Assembly: GCF_020404845.1 (NCBI RefSeq)
Contig: NZ_JAIOJZ010000017.1
Coordinates: 62,001 to 126,000 of the forward strand
Direction: 5' to 3'
DNA from: Streptomyces hyderabadensis
Lineage (GTDB): Bacteria; Actinomycetota; Actinomycetes; Streptomycetales; Streptomycetaceae
DNA length: 64,000 nt
Made by a program: the position numbers and the translations under genes. Each line of letters opens with the position of its first letter. Position 1 is the stretch's first letter. Under the pieces are notes generated by a model. That model had not been told where the DNA came from. It saw only the letters and a list, made by a program, of their open reading frames with translations, and searched no databases. Below, in pieces: positions 26,253 to 34,464 of this stretch.

Positions 26253-27518
26253 GTGGCATCCACGGTCACCCGTCCGGGATACGGACAGCTGCTGCGCACC
26301 CGCGGCGCCTGGACGTTCCTGCTCCCCGGCTTCGCGGCACGCCAGCCGTTCGCCATGCTCACCCTCTCCATCGTGCTGCTGGTGCAGCACACCACCGGCT
26401 CCTACGGCGTGGCCGGCGCCGCCGCGGCCGTCACCGGTGTCTCCATGGCCGTCTTCGCCCCGTACAGCGGCCGGCTCGCCGACCGCTACGGGCAGCGCGC
26501 CGTGCTGCTGCCCGGCGTGCTGGTGCACGCGGCGTCCGGCCTGACCCTGACCGTCCTCGCGCTCGCGGACGCGCCCCTGTGGGCGCTGTTCCTCGCCGCG
26601 GTGCCCACCGGTGCGTCGGTGCCGCAGGTCGGGCCCATGGTGCGGGCCCGCTGGGCCGCGCGGCTCAAGGACTCCCCGCTGATGAGCACGGCGGCCGCCT
26701 TCGAGTCCGTCACCGACGAGCTGACCTTCGTCCTCGGCCCCCTGCTGGCGACCGCCCTGTGCACCGCCGTCGACCCCGCCGCGGGCCTGGTCACGGAGGC
26801 CGCGCTCACCCTGGTGGGCGGTCTGCTGTTCGCCGCGCGCAAGAGCAGCCAGCCCGTCGTGGGTGGCGCCGGCGACGGGCACGCGCGCGTGGAGCACGTT
26901 TCCGCGCTGCGGGTGCCCGGCGTACGGGTCCTGATCGTCGTCTTCCTGGGCATCGGGTCCGTCTTCGGCGGCATGCAGGTGTCGCTGGCGGCCTTCACCG
27001 AGTCGATCGGCGAGCCCGGTCTGAACGGCGTCCTGTACGGCGTCTTCGCGGCGGGCAACATGATCTCCGGCCTGGCCTGCGGCGCCATCGCCTGGAAGGC
27101 GGCCCCGCAGCGGCGCCTGCTGGTCGGTTACGCCGCCCTCGCGCTGACCGCGTCCGGCCTGTGGGCCGCGCACTCGGTGCTCGTGCTGGCCGGCCTCGGC
27201 CTGCTGGTCGGCATGTGCATCGCGCCCGCCATCGTCACCGGCTACACCCTGGTCGAGGGCCTGGTCCCGGCGGGCGCCCGTACCGAGGCCTTCACCTGGC
27301 TGACCGGCGCCGTCGCGCTGGGCCAGGCGGCGGCCGTGACCGTCGCCGGACAGCTGGAGGACCGCTTCTGGGACGGCGCCGGATTCCTGGTGCCGATGGG
27401 CGGCACGGTCCTGGCGCTGGTGGTCCTGGTGGCGCTGCGCTCGCGGCTGGCGACCCGGCCCTCCGGCCGCACGGTCGCACGTGGTGTCGGTCACCGCGCG
27501 CCCGCCACAGTGGACTGA
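26253..27518 (+). CDS. MFS transporter
   Basis: 421 residues with 12 predicted helices. N-terminal GQLLRTRGAWTFLLPGFAAR, MFS motif A-like loop APYSGRLADRYGQRAV between helices 2 and 3, and a central charged loop. Drug/metabolite exporter of the kind common in Streptomyces; substrate unknown. GTG at 26253 follows AAAGG. A 249-bp leader upstream contains a possible -10 (TAGGAT, 26053-26058), so transcription may start independently of the antiporter gene. Confidence 0.85.
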   Translation: MASTVTRPGYGQLLRTRGAWTFLLPGFAARQPFAMLTLSIVLLVQHTTGSYGVAGAAAAVTGVSMAVFAPYSGRLADRYGQRAVLLPGVLVHAASGLTLTVLALADAPLWALFLAAVPTGASVPQVGPMVRARWAARLKDSPLMSTAAAFESVTDELTFVLGPLLATALCTAVDPAAGLVTEAALTLVGGLLFAARKSSQPVVGGAGDGHARVEHVSALRVPGVRVLIVVFLGIGSVFGGMQVSLAAFTESIGEPGLNGVLYGVFAAGNMISGLACGAIAWKAAPQRRLLVGYAALALTASGLWAAHSVLVLAGLGLLVGMCIAPAIVTGYTLVEGLVPAGARTEAFTWLTGAVALGQAAAVTVAGQLEDRFWDGAGFLVPMGGTVLALVVLVALRSRLATRPSGRTVARGVGHRAPATVD

Positions 27519-27548
27519 TCCCGAGGAATAGGTCACTATAGACCGTCG

Positions 27549-27575
27549 TTAGCACTCATCGAGTGAGAGTGCCAG
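27549..27575. promoter_or_regulatory. CIRCE-like operator (HrcA)
   Basis: TTAGCACTC-N9-GAGTGCCAG. The CIRCE consensus is TTAGCACTC-N9-GAGTGCTAA: the left arm is perfect, the spacer exact, and the right arm matches 7 of 9. It lies 11 bases before the fmdB start, overlapping the ribosome site, with a TATAGA-like -10 just upstream (about 27536). HrcA represses heat-shock genes through CIRCE. Confidence 0.65.
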
Positions 27576-27585
27576 GAGGAAGACA

Positions 27586-27912
27586 GTGCCGACGTACCAG
27601 TACCAGTGCACCGAGTGCGGCGAGGGCCTCGAGGCGGTGCAGAAGTTCACCGACGACGCCCTCACCGAGTGCCCGAACTGCCAGGGACGCCTGAAGAAGG
27701 TCTTCTCGGCCGTCGGCATCGTCTTCAAGGGCTCCGGCTTCTACCGCAACGACAGCCGCGGCAGCTCGTCCAGCAGCTCGCCGGCGTCGTCGTCCTCGAA
27801 GGCGGCCTCGTCCTCGGCTTCCTCGTCCTCCTCGGACTCGGGTTCGTCCTCGACGTCCTCGGCGTCCTCCTCGGGTTCCGGCAGCTCCGCCGCGGGCTCC
27901 ACCGCCGCGTAG
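27586..27912 (+). CDS. FmdB-type zinc-ribbon protein
   Basis: 108 residues. N-terminal zinc ribbon PTYQYQCTECGEGLEAVQKF ... LTECPNCQGRLKKVFSAVGI with two CxxC pairs, then GIVFKGSGFYRND, the FmdB/Zn_ribbon_8 signature, and a nearly pure Ser/Ala/Gly tail from about residue 58. The strong AGGAGG site fits the GTG at 27586. FmdB proteins are small putative regulators or chaperone-like factors of unknown role. The CIRCE-like element directly upstream suggests heat-shock control. The neighbouring MTA phosphorylase on the same strand starts 113 bp downstream and may be separate. Confidence 0.9.
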   Translation: MPTYQYQCTECGEGLEAVQKFTDDALTECPNCQGRLKKVFSAVGIVFKGSGFYRNDSRGSSSSSSPASSSSKAASSSASSSSSDSGSSSTSSASSSGSGSSAAGSTAA

Positions 27913-28025
27913 CGGCCGGCTCCCCGGCCGGCTCCCCCGCCCGCGCGGGACCCGTTTCTTACGAGACCCTGTCGTCGTCCGGCGACGGGGTCCTCGGCGT
28001 TGTGCGGGGCGGTTAGGGTGCGGAC

Positions 28026-28898
28026 ATGGCGAACAAGGTGAAGGCCGAGAACGCGCGGGCCGAGCATGTGCGGGCCGAAATCGGTGTGATCGGCGGCTCC
28101 GGGTTCTACTCGTTCCTCGACGACGTCACCGAGGTCCGGGTGGACACCCCCTACGGGCCGCCCAGCGACTCCCTCTTCGTCGGCGAGGTCGCCGGCCGAC
28201 GGGTCGCCTTCCTCCCCCGGCACGGCCGCGGCCACCATCTGCCGCCGCACCGGATCAACTACCGCGCCAATCTGTGGGCGCTGCGCTCCGTGGGTGCCCG
28301 CCAGGTCTTCGGTCCGTGCGCGGTCGGCGGACTGCGCCCCGAGTACGGGCCGGGCACGCTGCTGGTGCCGGACCAGTTCGTCGACCGCACCCGGTCCCGC
28401 CCGTCGACCTACTTCGACGGGCTGCCGATGCCCGACGGCACCGTGCCCAACGTGGTCCACGTGTCACTGGCCGACCCGTACTGCCCCACCGGCCGCGCCG
28501 CCGCGCTGAAGGCGGCCCGGGGGCGGGAGTGGGAGCCCGTGGACGGCGGCACCCTGGTCGTGGTCGAGGGGCCGCGCTTCGGGACCCGCGCGGAGTCCCT
28601 GTGGCACCGGGCGCAGGGCTGGTCGGTGGTGGGCATGACCGGCCACCCGGAGGCGGCCCTCGCCCGCGAGCTGGAGCTGTGCTACACCTCGCTGACCCTC
28701 GTGACCGACCTCGACGCCGGTGCGGAGAGCGGCGAGGGCGTCTCGCACGAGGAGGTGCTGCGGGTGTTCGCGGCGAACGTGGACCGGCTGCGGGGCGTCC
28801 TGTTCGACGCGGTGGCCGCCCTGCCCGCGACCGGGGAGCGGGACTGTCCGTGCGGGGCGGCGCTGGGCGGCATGGATCCGGGGATCGCGCTGCCGTAG
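28026..28898 (+). CDS. mtnP: S-methyl-5'-thioadenosine phosphorylase
   Basis: 290 residues. MTAP/PNP family II: IGVIGGSGFYSFL, PRHGRGHHLPPHRINYRANLWAL (phosphate-binding His/Arg), VVVEGPRFGTRAES and VGMTGHPEAALARELELCY. It splits methylthioadenosine to adenine and methylthioribose-1-phosphate in methionine salvage; related enzymes act on inosine or guanosine. TTAGGGT about ten bases upstream of the ATG may be the -10, leaving a short leader. The N-terminus before residue 18 is extra and charged. Confidence 0.9.
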   Translation: MANKVKAENARAEHVRAEIGVIGGSGFYSFLDDVTEVRVDTPYGPPSDSLFVGEVAGRRVAFLPRHGRGHHLPPHRINYRANLWALRSVGARQVFGPCAVGGLRPEYGPGTLLVPDQFVDRTRSRPSTYFDGLPMPDGTVPNVVHVSLADPYCPTGRAAALKAARGREWEPVDGGTLVVVEGPRFGTRAESLWHRAQGWSVVGMTGHPEAALARELELCYTSLTLVTDLDAGAESGEGVSHEEVLRVFAANVDRLRGVLFDAVAALPATGERDCPCGAALGGMDPGIALP

Positions 28899-28957
28899 GG
28901 GCACGGAGGGGCACTGAGAGCGGGCGGGCAGGCGCGGAGCACCGGGTTCCGGTGAAG

Positions 28958-29013
28958 GGAACGCCGCGTTCCGGTGTGGAACACCGGGTTTGGCGCGCGG
29001 AACGCCACGTTCC
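28958..29013. repeat. Two copies of a short palindrome
   Basis: GGAACG-CCG-CGTTCC (28958-28972) and GGAACG-CCA-CGTTCC (28999-29013), both followed by GGTG, with CACCGGGTT units before and between them. Non-coding, between mtnP and the RcpC-domain gene. Confidence 0.5.
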
Positions 29014-29112
29014 GGTGAGGGAGTTGTCCACAACCGGCCCGTGGTCCACGGGCTCGGGCGGGACGCGGCGAGAAGCCTCATCGTGGGAACGCAAGCCGGT
29101 CCCTCGTCACAG

Positions 29113-29697
29113 GTGGTGGTCACCGTGTTCCCTCCCGCCCTGCCGTCTTCCTCCAACTCCCGTTCCCCCTTCCCCTCCTCTCTTCCGCCCGGCGCCGACG
29201 CGCCGCCCACCTGCGAGGTGCCGTACTTCGCCCCGGTGCGGGTGCGCGGCGGACGACGTGCCCTGCACCGGCTCGGGGCGCACCGGCGGCGTGCCCTGGC
29301 CGTCGGGCTCGCCGTCACCGCCGCCGCACTGGTGGCGGCGGGCCCGCATCCGGGGGCCGGCGGGCAGGACGCACGGCGGGCTCGGGGACACCCGGTGGCC
29401 GATCCGGTGGGCGAGCGGCACGGCACCCGGCTCGTGGCGGCACCGGTGCGCATCGCCGACGCGGACACGGTGCGGCTGCTGAGGCCGGGCGACCGGGTCG
29501 ACGTGGTCGCGACCGGCGACGGCGGTACGGGGGACACCTCCGTGATCGCGCGCGGGGTGCGGGTGGCGAAGGTGCCGGAGCCCGTGGCGGAGCCGGCGGC
29601 GGGCGGGGCGCTGGTCGTCCTCTCGGTACCGCGGGCCACCGCTCACCGGCTGGTCGGCGCGGGTACCACGGAGCGGCTGGCGGTGACTCTGTGCTGA
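29113..29697 (+). CDS. RcpC/CpaB-like membrane-anchored protein
   Basis: About 194 residues. Pro/Ser-rich N-terminus, arginine-rich stretch (RGGRRALHRLGAHRRRA), one membrane helix (LAVGLAVTAAALVAAG, about residues 75-92) and a C-terminal SAF/RcpC-type domain: VRIADADTVRLLRPGDRVDV ... VSVIARGVRVAKVPEP ... VVLSVPRATAHRLVGAG. RcpC/CpaB domains belong to Flp pilus assembly, but no tad/pilus genes are near, so the role here is unclear. Start uncertain: GTG 29113, 29116 or 29125; AGGTGG supports 29125. A hairpin follows the stop. Confidence 0.75.
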   Translation: MVVTVFPPALPSSSNSRSPFPSSLPPGADAPPTCEVPYFAPVRVRGGRRALHRLGAHRRRALAVGLAVTAAALVAAGPHPGAGGQDARRARGHPVADPVGERHGTRLVAAPVRIADADTVRLLRPGDRVDVVATGDGGTGDTSVIARGVRVAKVPEPVAEPAAGGALVVLSVPRATAHRLVGAGTTERLAVTLC

Positions 29698-29706
29698 GCC
29701 GGTCAA

Positions 29707-29724
29707 GTCCCTCGTTCGAGGGAC
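29707..29724. terminator. Short hairpin after RcpC gene
   Basis: GTCCCTCG-TT-CGAGGGAC, a perfect 8-bp stem ten bases after the stop. It could be a terminator or an operator for mscL, which follows. Confidence 0.45.
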
Positions 29725-29808
29725 CGGATTGGACAGGACGGCCCAACGCTGTCGTAGGTTGCGGAGCGTTTGGTTCCTACACCTTTTCAAGCGAGGAGTG
29801 CTCCCACC

Positions 29809-30279
29809 GTGAGCGAGAAGAACGCGCCGAGCGTCTGGCAGGGCTTCAAGGCCTTCCTGATGCGCGGCAACGTCATCGACCTGGCGGTGGCGGTCGTCAT
29901 CGGCGCCGCCTTCACCAAGATCGTCAACTCGGTGGTGGACGGAGTCATCAACCCGCTGGTCGGGGCGTTCGGCACGCAGAGCCTGGACGGTTACAGCTCC
30001 TGTCTGAAGGGCCCGTGCACCGGGACCGGCGACAGCGCGACGGGCGTGCGGATCCTGTGGGGCTCGGTGCTGGGCGCCACCCTCACGTTCCTGATCACGG
30101 CGGCCGTCGTCTACTTCCTGATGGTGCTGCCCATGTCGAAGTACCTGGCCCGGCAGGAGGCCCGCCGCAAGGCGAAGGAGAGCGCCGAGGAGGTCATCGA
30201 GGTCTCCGAGCTGGAGGTGCTCAAGGAGATCCGCGACGCGCTGGTCGCCCAGCGCGGTTCGGGACACGACCGCTCGTAA
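29809..30279 (+). CDS. mscL: Large-conductance mechanosensitive channel MscL
   Basis: 156 residues. [40 protein letters not shown] is the first pore helix, [26 protein letters not shown] the second, and a charged C-terminal helix bundle follows ([19 protein letters not shown]). It opens under membrane tension and releases solutes in hypo-osmotic shock. The periplasmic loop has two cysteines (SCLKGPC), unusual for MscL. GTG 29809 has GAGGAG upstream and matches the conserved N-terminus; the in-frame GTG at 29770 adds unrelated residues. Confidence 0.95.
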   Translation: MSEKNAPSVWQGFKAFLMRGNVIDLAVAVVIGAAFTKIVNSVVDGVINPLVGAFGTQSLDGYSSCLKGPCTGTGDSATGVRILWGSVLGATLTFLITAAVVYFLMVLPMSKYLARQEARRKAKESAEEVIEVSELEVLKEIRDALVAQRGSGHDRS

Positions 30280-30295
30280 CGCCCGGGCGCGCGGC

Positions 30296-30472
30296 TCACA
30301 GGTGGTGGGGCGGCTTCTCGTCGAGGAAGCGCTTCAGGTCGGCCGCGCCGTCGCCCTCGGGCCGCTCGCCCCAGCCGCGGTCGGTGTCGTCCGAGCTCTG
30401 CTGGTCCAGCGGGTCGTCGAAGACCAGCGCGGGCCTGGGCGCACGGGGCTCGGACTCGGGGGTGGCACTCAT
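30296..30472 (-). CDS. Small acidic Streptomyces protein of unknown function
   Basis: 58 residues, acidic and hydrophilic: RPALVFDDPLDQQSSDDTDR, GWGE, and C-terminal FLDEKPPHHL. No membrane helix or cysteine. It overlaps no gene, is convergent with mscL and divergent from the LtrA gene, and this layout is common in Streptomyces genomes. GGAGG is only one base from the ATG at 30472, unusually close, so the start could be less efficient than the sequence suggests. Function not known. Confidence 0.65.
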   Translation of the reverse strand: MSATPESEPRAPRPALVFDDPLDQQSSDDTDRGWGERPEGDGAADLKRFLDEKPPHHL

Positions 30473-30585
30473 GCCTCCAGGGTACGGCCCACCTGGTGGA
30501 CGACGTCCCCTCCGTCCGGCTCGTCCCGGCGGCGAGGGCGGTCCGCGAGCACGCCCGCTCCGTCTCTGCTGTGCTGGGAGCCATG

Positions 30586-31818
30586 ATGTCCAGTCCCTCC
30601 TCCGCAAGCGCGCCCGCCGGGCCGCCGCCCGACGGCCACCCTCCGGTGCGCCGGCTGAAGGCCCGCCACCGGCACGAACAGCATCGCGTCGCCACACCGC
30701 TGGAGCTGTTCTTCGACCTCTGCTTCGTCGTCGCCATCGCCCAGGCGGGCGTCCAGCTGGTGCACGCCGTCGCCGAGGGACATGCCGGCGAGGGCGTCCT
30801 CAACTACGCGATGGTCTTCTTCGCCATCTGGTGGGCGTGGATGAACTTCACCTGGTTCGCCTCGGCGTACGACAACGACGACGCCCTCTACCGGGTGGTC
30901 ACGCTGGTCCAGATCGCCGGGGTGCTGGTCCTGGCGGCCGGGGTCTCCCGGGCCTTCGAGGACCACGACTGGGCGGCCGTCGTCATCGGTTACGTGATCA
31001 TGCGGGTCGCCATGGCGGCGCAGTGGCTCAGGGCGGGCCGGTCCGCCGCGCCGCCGGAGAGCACCATGGCCCGGACCTACTCGGCCGGCGTGCTGCTCTG
31101 CCAGATCGGCTGGCTGGGGCTGCTGTTCCTGCCGGAGGGCGGCCGCGGCTGGCTGTTCGTGGTGATGGTGGTGCTGGAGCTGTGCGTGCCGGCGTTCGCC
31201 GAGCGCAAGCACACGTCGTCCTGGCATCCGCACCACATCTCCGAGCGGTACGGGCTGCTCACGATCATCGTGCTCGGCGAGACGATCGCGGCGGCCACCG
31301 TGGCGGTGAAGTCGGGCATCGAGGAGAACGACGCGCTGGGCGAGGTGCTCCCGATCGCGGCCGGCGGACTGCTGATCGTCTTCGCGGCCTGGTGGATCTA
31401 CTTCGTCGTGCCCGTCCACAGCTACCTGCGGTCCAGCAGACAGTCCTTCCTGTGGGGTTACGGCCACTACCTGGTGTTCTCCTCGGCGGCGGCGATCGGG
31501 GCGGGACTGGAGGTGGCGGTGGAGCAGGCCGTGGGAAAGGCACACGTCTCGACGCTCGCGGCGTCCTTCGCGGTGACCCTGCCGACGGCGGTGTTCCTGC
31601 TCACGGTGTGGGCGCTGCACGCGCGGCACTTCAAGGTGGGCCTCGCCGAGCAGCTCGTGCTGCCCACGGCCGCGGTCCTGGTGCTCGGCTGCACCTTCCT
31701 GGGCGGCGCGGCGGTGCTCGTGGCGGGGATCGTGCTGGCGCTCGCCGTCGCGGCCGGGGTGACGCTGACCGCGCGGCGGACCGAACGGGAGCGGCGGACG
31801 GCGGCACCGGCCGCCTGA
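30586..31818 (+). CDS. Low-temperature requirement protein A (LtrA family)
   Basis: 410 residues. LtrA family: RVATPLELFFDLCFVVAIAQ is the signature, with WWAWMNFTWFASAYDNDD and HISERYGLLTIIVLGETIAA (conserved GE in the late helices), about 10-11 membrane segments. LtrA was described in Listeria as needed for growth in cold; the biochemical role is unknown. ATG at 30586 is chosen over 30583 because GGGAG is five rather than two bases away. Stands alone, divergent from the small acidic protein. Confidence 0.88.
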   Translation: MSSPSSASAPAGPPPDGHPPVRRLKARHRHEQHRVATPLELFFDLCFVVAIAQAGVQLVHAVAEGHAGEGVLNYAMVFFAIWWAWMNFTWFASAYDNDDALYRVVTLVQIAGVLVLAAGVSRAFEDHDWAAVVIGYVIMRVAMAAQWLRAGRSAAPPESTMARTYSAGVLLCQIGWLGLLFLPEGGRGWLFVVMVVLELCVPAFAERKHTSSWHPHHISERYGLLTIIVLGETIAAATVAVKSGIEENDALGEVLPIAAGGLLIVFAAWWIYFVVPVHSYLRSSRQSFLWGYGHYLVFSSAAAIGAGLEVAVEQAVGKAHVSTLAASFAVTLPTAVFLLTVWALHARHFKVGLAEQLVLPTAAVLVLGCTFLGGAAVLVAGIVLALAVAAGVTLTARRTERERRTAAPAA

Positions 31819-31906
31819 GCCGCGGCTCCCCCGCCGGTGCCGGCCACCGACACCCCGCCGTCGGCGACCGAGGTTCCGTCGCCGGCGGCTGGACGAGACT
31901 GGGGGC

Positions 31907-32938
31907 ATGACAGCTGACGCATTGACGGATGTCGCCGGTCTGCGGGTGGGGCACGCGACGCGGGCCGGGGACGGGTGGCTCACGGGGACCACGGTGGTGC
32001 TCGCGCCGGAGGGCGGGGTGGTCGCCGGGGTGGATGTACGCGGCGGCGGTCCCGGCACCAAGGAGACCGACGCCCTCGATCCGCGCAACCTCGTGCAGAA
32101 GGTCCAGGCGGTGGTGCTGACCGGCGGCAGCGCCTACGGACTCGACGCGGCCTCGGGTGTGATGGCCTGGCTGGAGGAGCGGAGGCGCGGGGTGCGGGTC
32201 GGTCCCGACCCGGCGCACGTGGTGCCGGTGGTGCCCGCGGCCTGCGTCTTCGACCTGGGACGCGGGGGCGACTTCCGGGCCAGGCCGGACGCCGCCACCG
32301 GGTACGCGGCGGCGGAGGCGGCGTCCGCGAGCACGCCGGGTGCCACGGTGCCCGAGGGGTGCGTCGGGGCGGGCACGGGTGCCGTGGTCGGCACGCTGAA
32401 GGGCGGGGTGGGCACCGCGAGCACCGTGCTGGAGTCGGGGATCACGGTGGCGGCGCTGGTGGTGGCCAACGCGGCGGGGTCGGTGACGGATCCGGAGACG
32501 GGGGTGCTGTACGGGGAGTTGTTCCGGGGCGGGCGGGTGGAGTACCCGGCGCCGGACGTGCACGAGGCGGCGGGGCGGCGGCTGGCCGAGCTCGCGGCGA
32601 GGAACGCGCCGCCGCCGCTGAACACCACGCTCGCCGTGGTCGCCACCGACGCCGACCTGTCCAAGGCGCAGGCGCAGAAGCTGGCCGGCACCGCGCACGA
32701 CGGCATCGCGCGTGCCGTGCGGCCCGTGCATCTGCTCAACGACGGCGACACGGTGTTCGCGCTGGCGACCGGGGAGCGTCCGCTCGACGCCGGGCAGCCG
32801 CTCGCGCTGAACGAGGTGCTGGCGGCGGGCGCGGACGTGGTGACGCGCGCGATCGTGCGGGCGGTCCGGGCGGCCGGGCCGGTGGACGGTCCGGGCGGGG
32901 CCTGGCCGTCGTACGGGCAGCTGTACGGGGGCAGTTGA
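31907..32938 (+). CDS. P1-family (S58, DmpA-like) aminopeptidase
   Basis: 343 residues. GLRVGHAT, KETDALDP, VVLTGGSAYGLDAASGVMAWLEERRRG and the autocleavage site N239-T240-T241 (PPLNTTLAVVATDADL) place it in the DmpA/L-aminopeptidase D-Ala-esterase family. These proteins self-cleave so that the new N-terminal Ser/Thr becomes the nucleophile; here it would be Thr. Members act on beta-peptides, D-Ala amides or N-terminal residues. It starts 88 bp after the LtrA gene and could be in the same unit. No signal peptide. Confidence 0.88.
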   Translation: MTADALTDVAGLRVGHATRAGDGWLTGTTVVLAPEGGVVAGVDVRGGGPGTKETDALDPRNLVQKVQAVVLTGGSAYGLDAASGVMAWLEERRRGVRVGPDPAHVVPVVPAACVFDLGRGGDFRARPDAATGYAAAEAASASTPGATVPEGCVGAGTGAVVGTLKGGVGTASTVLESGITVAALVVANAAGSVTDPETGVLYGELFRGGRVEYPAPDVHEAAGRRLAELAARNAPPPLNTTLAVVATDADLSKAQAQKLAGTAHDGIARAVRPVHLLNDGDTVFALATGERPLDAGQPLALNEVLAAGADVVTRAIVRAVRAAGPVDGPGGAWPSYGQLYGGS

Positions 32939-33072
32939 CTCGTCCGCGTTGCGATTGTCCGGGTTTTGTCACGTGTCGGCGTTCCGGGCGGCCGGTGGGA
33001 ACCCCACGAGCCGCCGGGGCCCTCTACACGGCTGAAGCGAACACCGCACAACACCTGAACCTGGAGCAGCCC

Positions 33073-34296
33073 GTGACAACGCCGGACATAGCCACGCGGC
33101 GCGTACTGGGGGCCTGTGCCGCCCTGGTGGTCGGCGCCCTCACCCTCACCGCCTGCGGCGGAAGCGCCAGCGCCGACGACAAGAAGGACGGCAAGGGCGG
33201 TGCCGGGGCCGCCGACACCTCGGTCGCGAAGCTCGTGATCTCGGCCAAGGACGGGTCGACCGGCGCCTCGATCAACTCGACCGGTGTGAAGGTCAGCGAC
33301 GGCAGGCTGACCGAGGTGCGGATGACCGTGGCGGAGACGGGTGCCGCGGTGCCGGGCACGGAGTCCGGCGACGGCAGCAGCTGGAAGCCGAAGGAGCAGC
33401 TGGAGCGGGGGACGAAGTACCGGATCACGGCACGGGCGGAGGACGGCGACGGCCGCCCGGCGGCGGCCGACTCGGTCTTCACGACCGTCTCCTCGGCGAA
33501 CAGCTTCGTCGGTACGTACACCCCGGACGGCGGCAGCACGGTCGGGGTGGGGATGCCGGTGTCGTTCACCTTCGACAAGGCGATCACCGACCGGAAGAGC
33601 GTGCAGTCGCACATCACGGTCACCTCCAGCAGCGGGCAGGAGGTGGTCGGGCACTGGTTCGGCGCGCAGCGGCTCGACTTCCGGCCCGAGCAGTACTGGA
33701 AGGCCGGTTCCAAGGTCACGATGAAGATCGACCTGGACGGGGTGGAGGGCGCGAACGGCCTCTACGGCGTGCAGAAGAAGACCGTCACCTTCACCGTGGG
33801 CCGCGCGCAGGTCTCCACGGTGGACGTGAACACGCAGACCATGACGGTGGTGCGGGACGGCAAGACGCTCAAGTCGGTGCCGATCTCGGCGGGCAGCGCC
33901 GCGAACCCGACGTACAACGGGCAGATGGTGATCTCGGAGAAGTCCGAGCAGACGCGGATGAACGGCTCGACGGTCGGCTTCGGCGGCGAGTACGACATCC
34001 CGGACGTGCCGCACGCGATGCGGCTGAGCCAGTCGGGCACCTTCATCCACGGCAACTACTGGTACAGCCGCGGCAATCCGCCCTTCGGCTCCCAGGGCAC
34101 CAGCCACGGCTGCGTCGGCCTGGCGGACGTCCAGGGCGCGCAGGGCGACACCCCGGGCAAGTGGTTCTTCGACAACTCGCTCGTCGGGGACGTCGTGGTC
34201 GTCAAGAACTCCCCGGACGACACGATCGCTCCGGACAACGGCCTCAACGGCTGGAACATGCCGTGGAGCGAGTGGATCGCCGGAAGTGAGGCCTGA
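33073..34296 (+). CDS. L,D-transpeptidase, lipoprotein
   Basis: 407 residues. Lipoprotein signal peptide with lipobox LTAC at residues 25-28, low-complexity linker (DDKKDGKGG), two Ig-like domains (about 60-250; the second begins VGVGMPVSFTFDKAITDR), and a YkuD catalytic domain with GTFIHGNYW and SHGCVGLADV carrying the catalytic Cys and His. It forms 3-3 cross-links in peptidoglycan, similar to LdtMt2. GTG at 33073 has GGAG eight bases upstream; the frame is open far upstream but without homology. A hairpin terminator follows. Confidence 0.93.
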   Translation: MTTPDIATRRVLGACAALVVGALTLTACGGSASADDKKDGKGGAGAADTSVAKLVISAKDGSTGASINSTGVKVSDGRLTEVRMTVAETGAAVPGTESGDGSSWKPKEQLERGTKYRITARAEDGDGRPAAADSVFTTVSSANSFVGTYTPDGGSTVGVGMPVSFTFDKAITDRKSVQSHITVTSSSGQEVVGHWFGAQRLDFRPEQYWKAGSKVTMKIDLDGVEGANGLYGVQKKTVTFTVGRAQVSTVDVNTQTMTVVRDGKTLKSVPISAGSAANPTYNGQMVISEKSEQTRMNGSTVGFGGEYDIPDVPHAMRLSQSGTFIHGNYWYSRGNPPFGSQGTSHGCVGLADVQGAQGDTPGKWFFDNSLVGDVVVVKNSPDDTIAPDNGLNGWNMPWSEWIAGSEA

Positions 34297-34330
34297 CTCG
34301 CCTCTGAGCAGGGTTTTTTGACGGTTTCTC

Positions 34331-34369
34331 GGGCCGCGCGGAAACTTTTCGCGCGGCCCCCGCGTTTTT
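34331..34369 (+). terminator. Terminator with T-tract
   Basis: GGGCCGCGCG (34331-34340) and CGCGCGGCCC (34350-34359) form a perfect 10-bp stem with a 9-nt loop, followed by CCGCGTTTTT. A separate T6 run lies at about 34314, just after the transpeptidase stop. Confidence 0.85.
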
Positions 34370-34392
34370 CGTGCGTACGTTTTCTCGGTTCC

Positions 34393-34407
34393 CGGACATG
34401 ATGTCCG
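34393..34407. promoter_or_regulatory. Palindrome upstream of DUF6227 gene
   Basis: CGGACAT-G-ATGTCCG, perfect 7-bp arms, 58 bp before the TTG start at 34465. Operator candidate; no cognate regulator is adjacent. Confidence 0.4.
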
Positions 34408-34464
34408 ACCGAGGGGCTACGGTATGCACCCACAAGGTGACATGCAGCAACGCCGGGAGAAACC

